64,000 nucleotides of DNA. Source: HXMU1420-13 sp963691715 (GTDB taxonomy: Bacteria > Bacteroidota > Rhodothermia > Balneolales > Balneolaceae). The notes below the pieces were generated by a model. That model saw only the letters and a program-made list of their open reading frames with translations, had not been told where the DNA came from and did no database searches. The position numbers were made by a program, and so were the translations under genes. The stretch lies in contig OY829281.1 in assembly GCA_963691715.1 (NCBI GenBank), forward strand, positions 186,001 through 250,000, in the 5' to 3' direction. Below are positions 1 through 6,662 of the stretch, one piece after another (position 1 is the first letter of the stretch; each line of letters begins with the position of its first letter).

Positions 1-2024
1 GTGCGGTTCCTAAGCTATCAAAAAAAGAAGTAATTAAACTCAATGAGGGCAGAAGAAAGAAGCTAAATGCACATTACAATCCAATTACTGGAGAAGGAAG
101 TTTTTTAGAGCGCTTCAAATATATGGCTATGCCGGGCATTACGTTACATCTTCCCCTACGTATGCAATCGGAAGACATCATCATTGTTACTAAAAAAAAA
201 GGATGGTACAAGACGGCTGATTTACTTTTTAGTAAATTAGAAAAGCAAGAGGATAGAGTTCAAGAGTTAGAGTGGTTCTTTCATTATGTACGATGTAAGC
301 ATGATTTCGAATATTGGGCTGCAACAAGCGCAACAATTGAAAACAATGTCATTGAAGATGGTAAAAGTAAGTTTATAAAGTTTGTGTTGAACCCACCACA
401 ACGTGTTTCTCTGCGAGATCTAGAATCCATGAGACTTGCAGGGCTTCCCGTTCGTCTTTTAGAGCTTAAGCACAGGCAATACGGGTCAACCACGATGAAA
501 AATGCGTATGCTTTTTGGGTACAAAATGTAGTGAATAAAGGTATGATTTCTTACATTTGCTCTCTTGATACTAGCTCTGCAACAAAGATTGTAGGACGTT
601 ATGAGACGATCATAGACTATTACCCCCATGAGTGCGGGCAATTTAAACTTAAGCCTTATAGGAAATTACCCAACTCATTTATAGTTGTAGGTTCGGGATC
701 TCGGTTAAACATTGGTACCGCTGAACGACCTAATGCACCTTCGGGAGATTCTATTCAACTGGCTTTAATTTCAGAAGCGGGAAAGATGAAGTCTACCATA
801 GCCAAAGGTGCAAACAAGTTGATTACCAATTTAGTGTCTATGGTGCCGATGAAACCTAACACGTATATTATGATTGAAAGTACGGCAGAAAAGTCAGGAG
901 ATTGGTTTAGACGGCAAGTATTTAAAGCCAAACGTGGAGAGACGGCTTTTAAGCTAACGTTTATTTCTTGGATTATTGACCCAAGATGCCAAGTGACTAT
1001 AGATGCCTTAGTTCTGGGGGATTTCATCGATTCTATGAACGACTATGAATGGCGGTTGTGGAATCTTGGTGCTACCCTAGATCAGATTAATTGGTGGCGT
1101 GTAAAAAGGCAAGAATATGATCATGAATGGGAAATGCAGCAAGAAAATCCTGCAACGGTAGAGGAAGCATTTGCGGGAGCTGGTAAGAAAAGGTTCACAC
1201 CCACTGTTATAGACAATGCGAGAACCACAGTGGTACATCCCTTGTATGTTGGCGAATTGATTGGCAAGGTTGATGTAGGTTCCGAATCCCTTAAAGACGT
1301 TAAATTTGTAGCCAATAATAAAGGCGCTTTGAGAATATGGATGCATCCTGACGATGTTATACCTCCCCATCCAGTAGCACATAGGTATGCAATGTATGTG
1401 GATATAGGAGGACAGCATAAAAACAGCGATTATTCGGTGGTTAAAGTAATAGATCGCTATCCAATGCTAGAAGGTGGATCTCCTGAATGTGCTGCAGAAT
1501 GGAGAGGGCATATAGACCCCACTAGACTAGCGTGGTTATCAGCGCAAATAGGAATGTTCTTCATGCGAGACTTTGACTATCCATTGCTAGCTGTAGAGTA
1601 CAACGCCCTTAATGCACGAGGAAACAATACAGAGGGGGTTCATTACTTGACTGTGTTTAATGAGATTGGCAATCATTACCCAAACTTGTACACCAGAAAA
1701 GATGTGTCTAAGGTGGCTAATAAAAGTGTTACCCATTATGGGTTTTATCTGACTTATTCCAGTAAAACGATGCTTATTAATGGTCTACACAAAGCATGGG
1801 AGCATGGGGGATATATAGAGCACTCGGATGTAACAGTAGACGAGGCTTCTTACTTTGAAATCAAAGAGGACAACACATTAGGAGCCATAGAGGGCGAACA
1901 TGATGATAGTTTGATAGCTACTGGCGGAGCACTACACATATCTAACGATTACATGCCCGCACCCTATTATGTGAAGCCTATGGAACGCAAACAAAATACC
2001 ACCTACAACGAAGCAATGCTATAA
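1..2024 (+). CDS. terL: Phage terminase large subunit (partial, 5' end outside window)
   Basis: ATPase/nuclease motor that packages phage DNA into the prohead. The frame is open from base 3 to the stop at 2022-2024 (673 codons visible), so the ATG at 123 is internal and the true start is left of the window. A terminase Walker A-like motif KHRQYGST lies near base 470 and a Walker B-like LALISEAGK near 760; the C-terminal RNase H-like nuclease shows YVDIGG near 1395 and HDDS near 1900. This gene leads the late cluster, but no small terminase subunit is recognisable beside it; the 104-residue protein that follows could be one. Assignment is from motifs and context. Confidence 0.88.
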   Translation, partial: AVPKLSKKEVIKLNEGRRKKLNAHYNPITGEGSFLERFKYMAMPGITLHLPLRMQSEDIIIVTKKKGWYKTADLLFSKLEKQEDRVQELEWFFHYVRCKHDFEYWAATSATIENNVIEDGKSKFIKFVLNPPQRVSLRDLESMRLAGLPVRLLELKHRQYGSTTMKNAYAFWVQNVVNKGMISYICSLDTSSATKIVGRYETIIDYYPHECGQFKLKPYRKLPNSFIVVGSGSRLNIGTAERPNAPSGDSIQLALISEAGKMKSTIAKGANKLITNLVSMVPMKPNTYIMIESTAEKSGDWFRRQVFKAKRGETAFKLTFISWIIDPRCQVTIDALVLGDFIDSMNDYEWRLWNLGATLDQINWWRVKRQEYDHEWEMQQENPATVEEAFAGAGKKRFTPTVIDNARTTVVHPLYVGELIGKVDVGSESLKDVKFVANNKGALRIWMHPDDVIPPHPVAHRYAMYVDIGGQHKNSDYSVVKVIDRYPMLEGGSPECAAEWRGHIDPTRLAWLSAQIGMFFMRDFDYPLLAVEYNALNARGNNTEGVHYLTVFNEIGNHYPNLYTRKDVSKVANKSVTHYGFYLTYSSKTMLINGLHKAWEHGGYIEHSDVTVDEASYFEIKEDNTLGAIEGEHDDSLIATGGALHISNDYMPAPYYVKPMERKQNTTYNEAML

Positions 2025-2063
2025 GTAACTTTGTTTATGTAACTTATGCGTTCAGTATTTTTT
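2021..2063 (+). terminator. Weak hairpin plus T-run after terL
   Basis: ATAAGT (2021-2026) can pair with ACTTAT (2042-2047) and is followed by GCGTTCAG and an eight-T run. The stem is short and AT-rich, so termination is uncertain. GCGTTCAG at 2048-2055 also heads the two phage promoter-like elements at 5939 and 20440, so this stretch may be a degenerate third copy of that element instead. Confidence 0.3.
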
Positions 2064-2093
2064 TTAATGATTGAATTCGTTAATCTCTATTAA

Positions 2094-2104
2094 AGAGAAA
2101 CACA
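2094..2104 (+). promoter_or_regulatory. Phage leader motif AGAGAAACACA
   Basis: The same 11 bases occur before three phage genes: 2094-2104 (before the gene at 2115), 5626-5636 (before groES) and 20187-20197 (before the gene at 20204). GGAGAAACACA at 20668-20678 before the scaffold differs at one base. A weaker form precedes the gene at 38635. The 4 to 15 base distance to the start codon suggests a role in translation initiation, in a host group that often lacks strong Shine-Dalgarno sites. Confidence 0.5.
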
Positions 2105-2114
2105 TGCGATAGTA

Positions 2115-2429
2115 ATGGCGAACACGGGATTAGATGTTCGGATTCAGGATTTTAGACCCAATGGTGTGGGTAATGGTGGATTTCAAAAAGACACTACTGG
2201 CACCAGAGTAGACTCCCATCCAGCTACTATACTTCGAGAGATTCGAAGGGTTCTTAAAGGAGTACCAGATAAATTTACCGCAGATGATATCAAGGAGTTC
2301 AAAGGGTACAATCAGATTAGTCAGGCATATAAACTTTTAAAGACCATGCGTAGGATGCAGATCATCAAGCGTGTAGGCAACTCTGGTGAACATGAGGTAG
2401 CTGATTTTTATAAAAATAAAATATTTTAA
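2115..2429 (+). CDS. Phage protein, possible winged-helix DNA-binding
   Basis: A 104-residue basic protein. The C-terminal half (about residues 55-95: ISQAYKLLKTMRRMQIIKRVG) looks like the recognition helix and wing of a winged-helix domain; the N-terminal 35 residues are Gly/Asp rich and probably disordered. Its position directly after the large terminase subunit would fit a small terminase subunit or a late regulator, but neither is shown by the sequence. The start is preceded by the AGAGAAACACA leader; an ATG inside that leader (2104) runs into a stop after two codons. Confidence 0.6.
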   Translation: MANTGLDVRIQDFRPNGVGNGGFQKDTTGTRVDSHPATILREIRRVLKGVPDKFTADDIKEFKGYNQISQAYKLLKTMRRMQIIKRVGNSGEHEVADFYKNKIF

Positions 2430-2444
2430 TGAAGTAATAATAGT

Positions 2445-2786
2445 ATGAGACATGTAGAGAAAGCGTTACTTAAACTAAAAGAAAGCAATCCAGATAAGGA
2501 TTACGATTCACACATTGATATTCAAAACTCGGAGGATATAAAAGGGGTTAGTCCAGTTGTTAGCTTTAGAATACAAAGCGATCCAGTTAAAGAGGTAGGA
2601 ATTAATGGAGTACAAGCTTTGGATATGCTTGAATTCACCAAATGTTTGTTTCAAAGCCTCAATGATGCGTTTCCTTGTCGTGAAAATAGTATCACAATCA
2701 CTAAGATTGAAGAAGCTATTTATTGGCAAAATGCTAGGACTAAAGATCGTTTGAGAAGAAATGTGGAAGGTCTTAACAAAGCTTAA
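2445..2786 (+). CDS. Hypothetical phage protein
   Basis: 113 residues, no recognised family. Charged N-terminus (KALLKLKESNPDKDYDS) and a C-terminal part predicted helical and basic (NARTKDRLRRNVEGLNKA). It lies 15 bases after the preceding gene and two bases before the next, so it is read from the same transcript. Function unknown. Confidence 0.6.
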   Translation: MRHVEKALLKLKESNPDKDYDSHIDIQNSEDIKGVSPVVSFRIQSDPVKEVGINGVQALDMLEFTKCLFQSLNDAFPCRENSITITKIEEAIYWQNARTKDRLRRNVEGLNKA

Positions 2787-2788
2787 TT

Positions 2789-3241
2789 ATGAGGGATATT
2801 TATTTAGAGCATGAGATAATATTCGAAACAATATTTAATCAAAAATATAAAATAACTTTTGACTCAGATAGAAGAACCGCAACCATTGACTTTTCTGAAT
2901 TACCAGAAAAGGTGTGCGTTTCTCTATATTCTGATATTTTTTCTTCCTCAGTTAGCTTACCACAAAAAAAACTTGCAGAGTTTAAAAAATTAGTAGCAGA
3001 GAAAGGATTCGAATCCTCATTAAGTGGTAATGTTACCGATTATGTAAACATGACATTCGTTAAAAAGTGGTTAAGATATAACCACGATTTAGACATTGAC
3101 GTTGATATTGTTGATAAGACGGGAAAATATGTATCAAGTGTTTCTTATGATTTTAAAAAATATGATTATCCGTCACATTGTGATACCTACGAGGAAGCGT
3201 TTCTTACAGGACTCATTAAAGCACTAGAATTACTACCATGA
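2789..3241 (+). CDS. Hypothetical phage protein
   Basis: 150 residues, no recognised family; alternating hydrophobic and charged segments suggest a soluble alpha/beta protein with strands early (YKITFDSDRRTATIDF). The C-terminal part (YDYPSHCDTYEEAFLTGLIKALELLP) resembles the end of small phage accessory proteins in which a helix follows a TYEEA motif. It overlaps the next gene by four bases (ATGA-type coupling), so the two are translationally coupled. Confidence 0.6.
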   Translation: MRDIYLEHEIIFETIFNQKYKITFDSDRRTATIDFSELPEKVCVSLYSDIFSSSVSLPQKKLAEFKKLVAEKGFESSLSGNVTDYVNMTFVKKWLRYNHDLDIDVDIVDKTGKYVSSVSYDFKKYDYPSHCDTYEEAFLTGLIKALELLP

Positions 3242-3708
3242 AGGAATTTAAAAATAAACGTCATGAAGTATATTTTCGGCTTTGTGATGCAATTGAAGTA
3301 TTTAAAAGTGATTTTATGCTAATAGTTGATCGAGGTTATATCGATGATTATGTGAAAGGGTTTAATAACTATCTTTTAGCACTTGATTATCTGGAAAAAG
3401 ATACCGCTGAACATATTGTAAAATTAGCTCGAGATATAGCTAGTGGTTATGCAACTATTAATACGACAGATTTGGAAATTGGAACTGTCTATATGGCTAC
3501 GGAAGAGCTACTTCAAATTAATATTTCAGATTCAGAAATTGAGGGGTGTATCTTAGACTTTATTCTAGCTAAGGAACCAGAAAGATTTTCTGATAACCCA
3601 GGAATGGATGAAGTTTTTACTAAAACCGCTCAGGATCATTGGCGAACTAATATTGTGGTTTATAGCCATAAATTAGCTAATGAATATTTAACAAATAAGC
3701 ACGAATAG
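3238..3708 (+). CDS. Hypothetical phage protein
   Basis: 156 residues, largely helical by composition, acidic; no motif or family recognised. The ATG overlaps the stop of the gene before and the stop abuts the ATG of the gene after it, so three genes (2789, 3238, 3709) form a tightly coupled set. Codon use is like its neighbours. Confidence 0.55.
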   Translation: MKEFKNKRHEVYFRLCDAIEVFKSDFMLIVDRGYIDDYVKGFNNYLLALDYLEKDTAEHIVKLARDIASGYATINTTDLEIGTVYMATEELLQINISDSEIEGCILDFILAKEPERFSDNPGMDEVFTKTAQDHWRTNIVVYSHKLANEYLTNKHE

Positions 3709-4263
3709 ATGAAGGAATTTTCAAGCGAACAAATTCAGAATTTTACTAAAGAAGTGTTAGGTGAGCTTCGCAAAGTACACTATAAAGAACTAGGAGCCTA
3801 CTCTGATAAAATGATTCTCATTAAGCTAATCACTATGAGAAGCACGATTGGATTAGATCCCAATGGATATGGTCGATCACTAGCAAAAAGCGGGGATATC
3901 AAAGGGATATACATCTGGAACTATCATTGGATGGTGCATAAAGCACGGTTAGAAGAGCTGGCTTTAGTATATGGTAGATTAATGCAATTTGACGTTCCTG
4001 TGCTAGAACAATTCCATAAAGAGGGAAAGAGAATATCTGCTGAGGACCGTAACCAAGTGCTAACAATTATAGAGACGGTAAGAGCATCTTTAGAAGACTT
4101 AAAGCAAGAGGAGTTAATTGTGGATGCTCTTTACCTAGTTAAACGCTTGTGCATGCAAGTGAAATTACATGCCCCTGAATGGTGGATTACAGAACGCAAC
4201 AAGATTGATTGGATAGATAAAGAAGGTGGCTTTCTGTATGATTTAGATTTGGGTGCTTTTTAA
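3709..4263 (+). CDS. Hypothetical phage protein
   Basis: 184 residues, helical, with a Trp-rich stretch in the first half (IKGIYIWNYHWMVHKARLEE) and another near the end (HAPEWWITERNKIDWIDKE). It begins with the same MKEF tetrapeptide as the gene at 3238, though the rest differs. No family recognised. It starts directly on the preceding stop codon. Confidence 0.55.
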   Translation: MKEFSSEQIQNFTKEVLGELRKVHYKELGAYSDKMILIKLITMRSTIGLDPNGYGRSLAKSGDIKGIYIWNYHWMVHKARLEELALVYGRLMQFDVPVLEQFHKEGKRISAEDRNQVLTIIETVRASLEDLKQEELIVDALYLVKRLCMQVKLHAPEWWITERNKIDWIDKEGGFLYDLDLGAF

Positions 4264-4283
4264 GGTATGACAAGTACATCGTA

Positions 4284-4865
4284 GTGCTTATCATAACGGT
4301 TTGGGCTATATATCATGCTTTTTTCGAATTTAAAACACTAGAACAAAAATATATGCTGCAAGTAGTTGAAATGACACACTCTGAAAAAGTAAAGATGTAT
4401 CAAAGCGTAGAAAAAGATGAATTAATTGAAATGCTAATAGAAGCGAACAATGCTATTGACCAACTAAGTAAACCTGACGTGGAGCACTCAAAGATATTTA
4501 TACTTAGATGTGAGAAATGTAATAGGGTTATTGAATTTTTAACCAAAAATAGTTTTAAAAACGAATCTGGAAAAGTATATACCTGCACATGTGGACACAA
4601 GACTGGAGTAAGAAACCCAAAGTTATTAACTGATATCGAATACATAGATCATTTAGAAGCAGAAAACAAGCAATTAAATATTGCCAATTTTAGGCACGGT
4701 ACGCCTATTTCAGATAAGCATAATGCATCGATAGATAGTGATGGTAATGAAGATTTGGAGACTTGGATATATGAACTTGGGTTGCTTTTAGATAAGAAAG
4801 TGTCATTAAAAGGGTTTACAAACGCACAGCGAATAGAAATTGCATTGCGTATGTATTGTGCCTAA
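4284..4865 (+). CDS. Phage protein with zinc-ribbon-like cysteines
   Basis: Up to 193 residues from a GTG start at 4284; an in-frame ATG at 4353 (MLQVVEMTHSEK) would remove a hydrophobic N-terminal segment (LIITVWAIYHAFFEF) that could be a membrane anchor. Two cysteine pairs (CEKC near residue 75 and CTCGH near residue 97) are spaced like a zinc ribbon. The C-terminal 40 residues are acidic then helical. Its stop codon lies inside a GCCTAAC box that begins an attC-like palindrome (4860-4888). Function unknown. Confidence 0.5.
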   Translation: MLIITVWAIYHAFFEFKTLEQKYMLQVVEMTHSEKVKMYQSVEKDELIEMLIEANNAIDQLSKPDVEHSKIFILRCEKCNRVIEFLTKNSFKNESGKVYTCTCGHKTGVRNPKLLTDIEYIDHLEAENKQLNIANFRHGTPISDKHNASIDSDGNEDLETWIYELGLLLDKKVSLKGFTNAQRIEIALRMYCA

Positions 4866-4888
4866 CACGGTGTTACCCACCGTTAATT
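4860..4888 (+). repeat. attC-like palindrome in prophage
   Basis: GCCTAAC (4860-4866) is followed by the hairpin ACGGTG-TTACC-CACCGT and then GTTAATT (4882-4888). GCCTAAC is the same R''-type box used by two cassettes of the array at 53 and 55 kb, and AACACGGTG also opens the attC-like site of the duplicated cassette (53990 and 56417, minus strand). It is much shorter than the array sites, so homology is suggestive only. Confidence 0.4.
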
Positions 4889-4896
4889 TAATTGAT

Positions 4897-5088
4897 ATGA
4901 TGACAATAAACTTAAATGTAAAAGCAAACGTGAGTAATATTTCACTATCTGAGATATACGAACTACTTCAAAAGTACAGCCTTGAAGAAGTAAAGGATAA
5001 AAAAGTCTATGACTTTAAAGGCTATAAATTTCAAATTGAGACTGATATAAACATGGCTATAAATTATGTAATTACAGAACTACCCTAA
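4897..5088 (+). CDS. Small hypothetical protein, cassette-like setting
   Basis: 63 residues from the ATG at 4897; a longer frame from 4840 overlaps the previous gene and crosses the palindrome, so the later start is preferred. The protein is acidic with a KDKKVYDFKGYKF core and no recognised family. It lies between an attC-like palindrome and another small gene, and its stop overlaps CCTAAC, a box like those ending the array cassettes. Confidence 0.45.
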   Translation: MMTINLNVKANVSNISLSEIYELLQKYSLEEVKDKKVYDFKGYKFQIETDINMAINYVITELP

Positions 5089-5106
5089 CTTAAAAAACTA
5101 AAAATA

Positions 5107-5304
5107 ATGGATATAGGAGTATTTGACGATAACGGAAAGGCATTACATATAGGTGATGTTATAAGCCGTTTTTTCCGAAACTTATTTACAAGTGAATGTC
5201 CTAAATGCAAGAAAGGAAGAGTTAGGTACATTGGTGACGACTGGACTGGACATACTTGGATAAATGTTTATGAGTGTAATACATGCAAAAGTGAATTTGT
5301 GTAA
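5107..5304 (+). CDS. Small zinc-ribbon protein
   Basis: 65 residues. Two CxxC pairs (CPKC near residue 35 and CNTC near residue 58) separated by about 20 residues form a classical zinc ribbon, as found in small regulatory or RNA/DNA-binding proteins. The N-terminal 30 residues are unremarkable. It is followed six bases later by the 36-bp GTTGGAGAAGA hairpin that also marks the cassette array, so it may be cassette-borne rather than an original phage gene. Confidence 0.5.
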   Translation: MDIGVFDDNGKALHIGDVISRFFRNLFTSECPKCKKGRVRYIGDDWTGHTWINVYECNTCKSEFV

Positions 5305-5310
5305 ATGCAC

Positions 5311-5346
5311 GTTGGAGAAGAATTCGCTCCGCTCCTCTTCTCCAAC
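5311..5346 (+). repeat. Copy of the 36-bp cassette hairpin inside the prophage
   Basis: GTTGGAGAAGA pairs with TCTTCTCCAAC around a 14-base loop. The 36 bases are the exact reverse complement of 57690-57725 beside the array recombinase, so they occur here in the same orientation relative to the neighbouring genes as in the array. The 89-bp second half found in the array is absent; instead an AAACG/CGTTT hairpin follows (5350-5366). Confidence 0.85.
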
Positions 5347-5402
5347 GATAAACGTAAAAAGCGTTTTAATGATTTTTAAATAATGTTATAAACTGAAAAA
5401 TT

Positions 5403-5552
5403 ATGGAATTATATCAAATAAAAAGAGAACTTATAGATGATTTTATGAGGCAAAGAATGCCTAATGTTGTAAATGCCAAAAAGCCTTTAAGTTGGTGGAT
5501 AGAAACTAAAATAGCAGAAATAGAAGATTTGGAATTAGTAGAAAGCGAATAA
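5403..5552 (+). CDS. Small hypothetical protein flanked by inverted GTTATAAAC boxes
   Basis: 49 residues (begins MELYQIKREL, ends EDLELVESE), charged and helical, with a WW pair at residues 31-32. No family recognised. The gene is enclosed by GTTATAAAC (5385-5393) and its exact complement GTTTATAAC (5560-5568), the same head-to-end complementarity that each cassette of the 50-58 kb array shows. That makes it a candidate gene cassette of about 180 bp in the prophage. Confidence 0.5.
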   Translation: MELYQIKRELIDDFMRQRMPNVVNAKKPLSWWIETKIAEIEDLELVESE

Positions 5553-5639
5553 TTTTATTGTTTATAACATAGGCTAAACGTATTACGCTTTATCTAGATA
5601 AATACAGGATAAAATCAACTCAAAAAGAGAAACACATAC

Positions 5640-5936
5640 ATGACAGAAACAAAGAGAAAGCCAAAGATTAAAGTATTAGGCAACAAAGTAGCCATTGAAA
5701 AGGTGGCCCATGAAAAGGGAAAAACTGCATCTGGAATTATCATTCCTGAAAATGCTCAAACTCCTTATGAAAATGGTAAAATCATAGCCGTTGGAAAGGA
5801 TAGTGAGCTTAAAGTAGGTGATAAAGTCATTATCAACCCATCTTCGGGGGCTGAGGTTAGGATAACAACCTTAGAACCTACGGTTGAGTTTGTGGTGATG
5901 AGAGACATTGATGTGATTTGTGTAGTGGATAATTAA
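5640..5936 (+). CDS. groES: Phage-encoded GroES-type co-chaperonin
   Basis: 98 residues, the normal length of a GroES subunit, which caps the GroEL ring during protein folding. The family pattern is clear: N-terminal KIKVLGNKVAIEK strand, mobile loop KTASGIIIPENAQ with the IIIP tripeptide that binds GroEL (about residues 27-40), then GKIIAVGKD and GDKVIINPSSG in the middle and DIDVICVV at the end. No groEL is in the window. Like gp31 of T4 it may retune host GroEL for folding of the capsid protein (inference). Preceded by the AGAGAAACACA leader and followed directly by a promoter-like element. Confidence 0.9.
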   Translation: MTETKRKPKIKVLGNKVAIEKVAHEKGKTASGIIIPENAQTPYENGKIIAVGKDSELKVGDKVIINPSSGAEVRITTLEPTVEFVVMRDIDVICVVDN

Positions 5937-5938
5937 AA

Positions 5939-5985
5939 GCGTTCAGTTTTTTTAATTAGAATTAAATTATACATTATAATGACCA
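5939..5985 (+). promoter_or_regulatory. Phage promoter-like element, copy 1
   Basis: GCGTTCAG (5939-5946), an AT-rich spacer and TATAATGACCA (TATAAT at 5975-5980). The same two blocks, with a spacer two bases longer, occur at 20440-20488, each time just upstream of a structured RNA. The TATAAT is a good -10 for a housekeeping-type sigma factor but there is no clear -35; a phage-specific activator site at GCGTTCAG is possible. Confidence 0.55.
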
Positions 5986-6140
5986 AACGGTTTCTCATTC
6001 ATTTGGAGGGGTTAAGAGATTATCTACACCCCTCCGAAGCAGAGAGCCAACCATCGAGTGCAAACTCATACATACAGTAAAGGTATTCGGAAAGCCGATT
6101 TTTATACTTCATTGTGAAGCGTAGAGATCGGCTTTTTTTA
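5982..6140 (+). ncRNA. Structured phage RNA, copy 1, ending in a terminator
   Basis: No gene fits here. The transcript from the TATAAT box would contain a GGAGGGGT/ACCCCTCC hairpin, a GAGT-GCAA-ACTC hairpin with a GNRA-type loop, CATACATA (6067-6074), ten bases, ATTCGGAAAGC (6085-6095), and a terminator stem AAAGCCGAT/ATCGGCTTT ending in a T-run (6091-6140). The second copy at 20484-20600 keeps the GNRA hairpin, CATACATA, the ten-base spacer and ATTCGGAAAGC while the terminator stem has entirely different bases. It could be a free small RNA or a leader that attenuates downstream genes. Confidence 0.6.
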
Positions 6141-6159
6141 TTAACTCTAATCACCCATT

Positions 6160-6654
6160 ATGGATCCTCTATCAATAGCATTAATGGCAGCTCCTACCGC
6201 TATACGTGGCATTAATTCATTACTTGGCGGTAGTAAAGCAAGTTCTTACGAAAATGAAATGTTTAAAATGGCTGATGTTCTAAAAAGTAAAGCCATGACC
6301 CCAACTACTCAAACCAATGAGTACCGATCGGGTAAAGCTGAGCTTGACGCATTTCACAAAAAGAATACAGAAAGAGCTAAAAATCTAATTGGTGCGGGTA
6401 ACTACACCAATGAAGCTAAACTGGCTTCTATGCAAGGTGGCAATGAAGTGTATGCTTCGGGGTTAAATAAGCTAATGGCAAATGTATCTAGGTTGAAAGA
6501 CTTCAACTTTAACAGATACCTAAACACATTAGGAACCGCTGAGCAAGCAAAACAAAACCGAATTCAGAACTACAATACTAACCTGAATTCCATCCTTCAA
6601 CCTATTGGCCAAGCAGGACAGTCTTTTGCTATGGCTGATCTATTAAGTAAGTAG
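6160..6654 (+). CDS. Putative phage internal virion protein
   Basis: 164 residues, starting MDPLSIALMAAPTAIRGINSLLGG, a hydrophobic, Ala/Gly-rich opening common in podoviral internal (ejection) proteins that insert into the cell envelope. The rest is polar and helical, rich in Asn, Lys and Ala. It begins the group with the 512- and 3355-residue proteins, the expected place for ejection proteins. No specific family is recognised. Confidence 0.55.
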   Translation: MDPLSIALMAAPTAIRGINSLLGGSKASSYENEMFKMADVLKSKAMTPTTQTNEYRSGKAELDAFHKKNTERAKNLIGAGNYTNEAKLASMQGGNEVYASGLNKLMANVSRLKDFNFNRYLNTLGTAEQAKQNRIQNYNTNLNSILQPIGQAGQSFAMADLLSK

Positions 6655-6662
6655 GATTAGAC

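Noticed and set aside
123..125. ATG as start of the terminase
   Set aside because: The frame is open to the left edge and the upstream residues look coding, so the gene starts outside the window.
5311..5346. 36-bp hairpin as an intrinsic terminator
   Set aside because: No T-run follows, and the same sequence is a part of the cassette units with AAC|GT ends.
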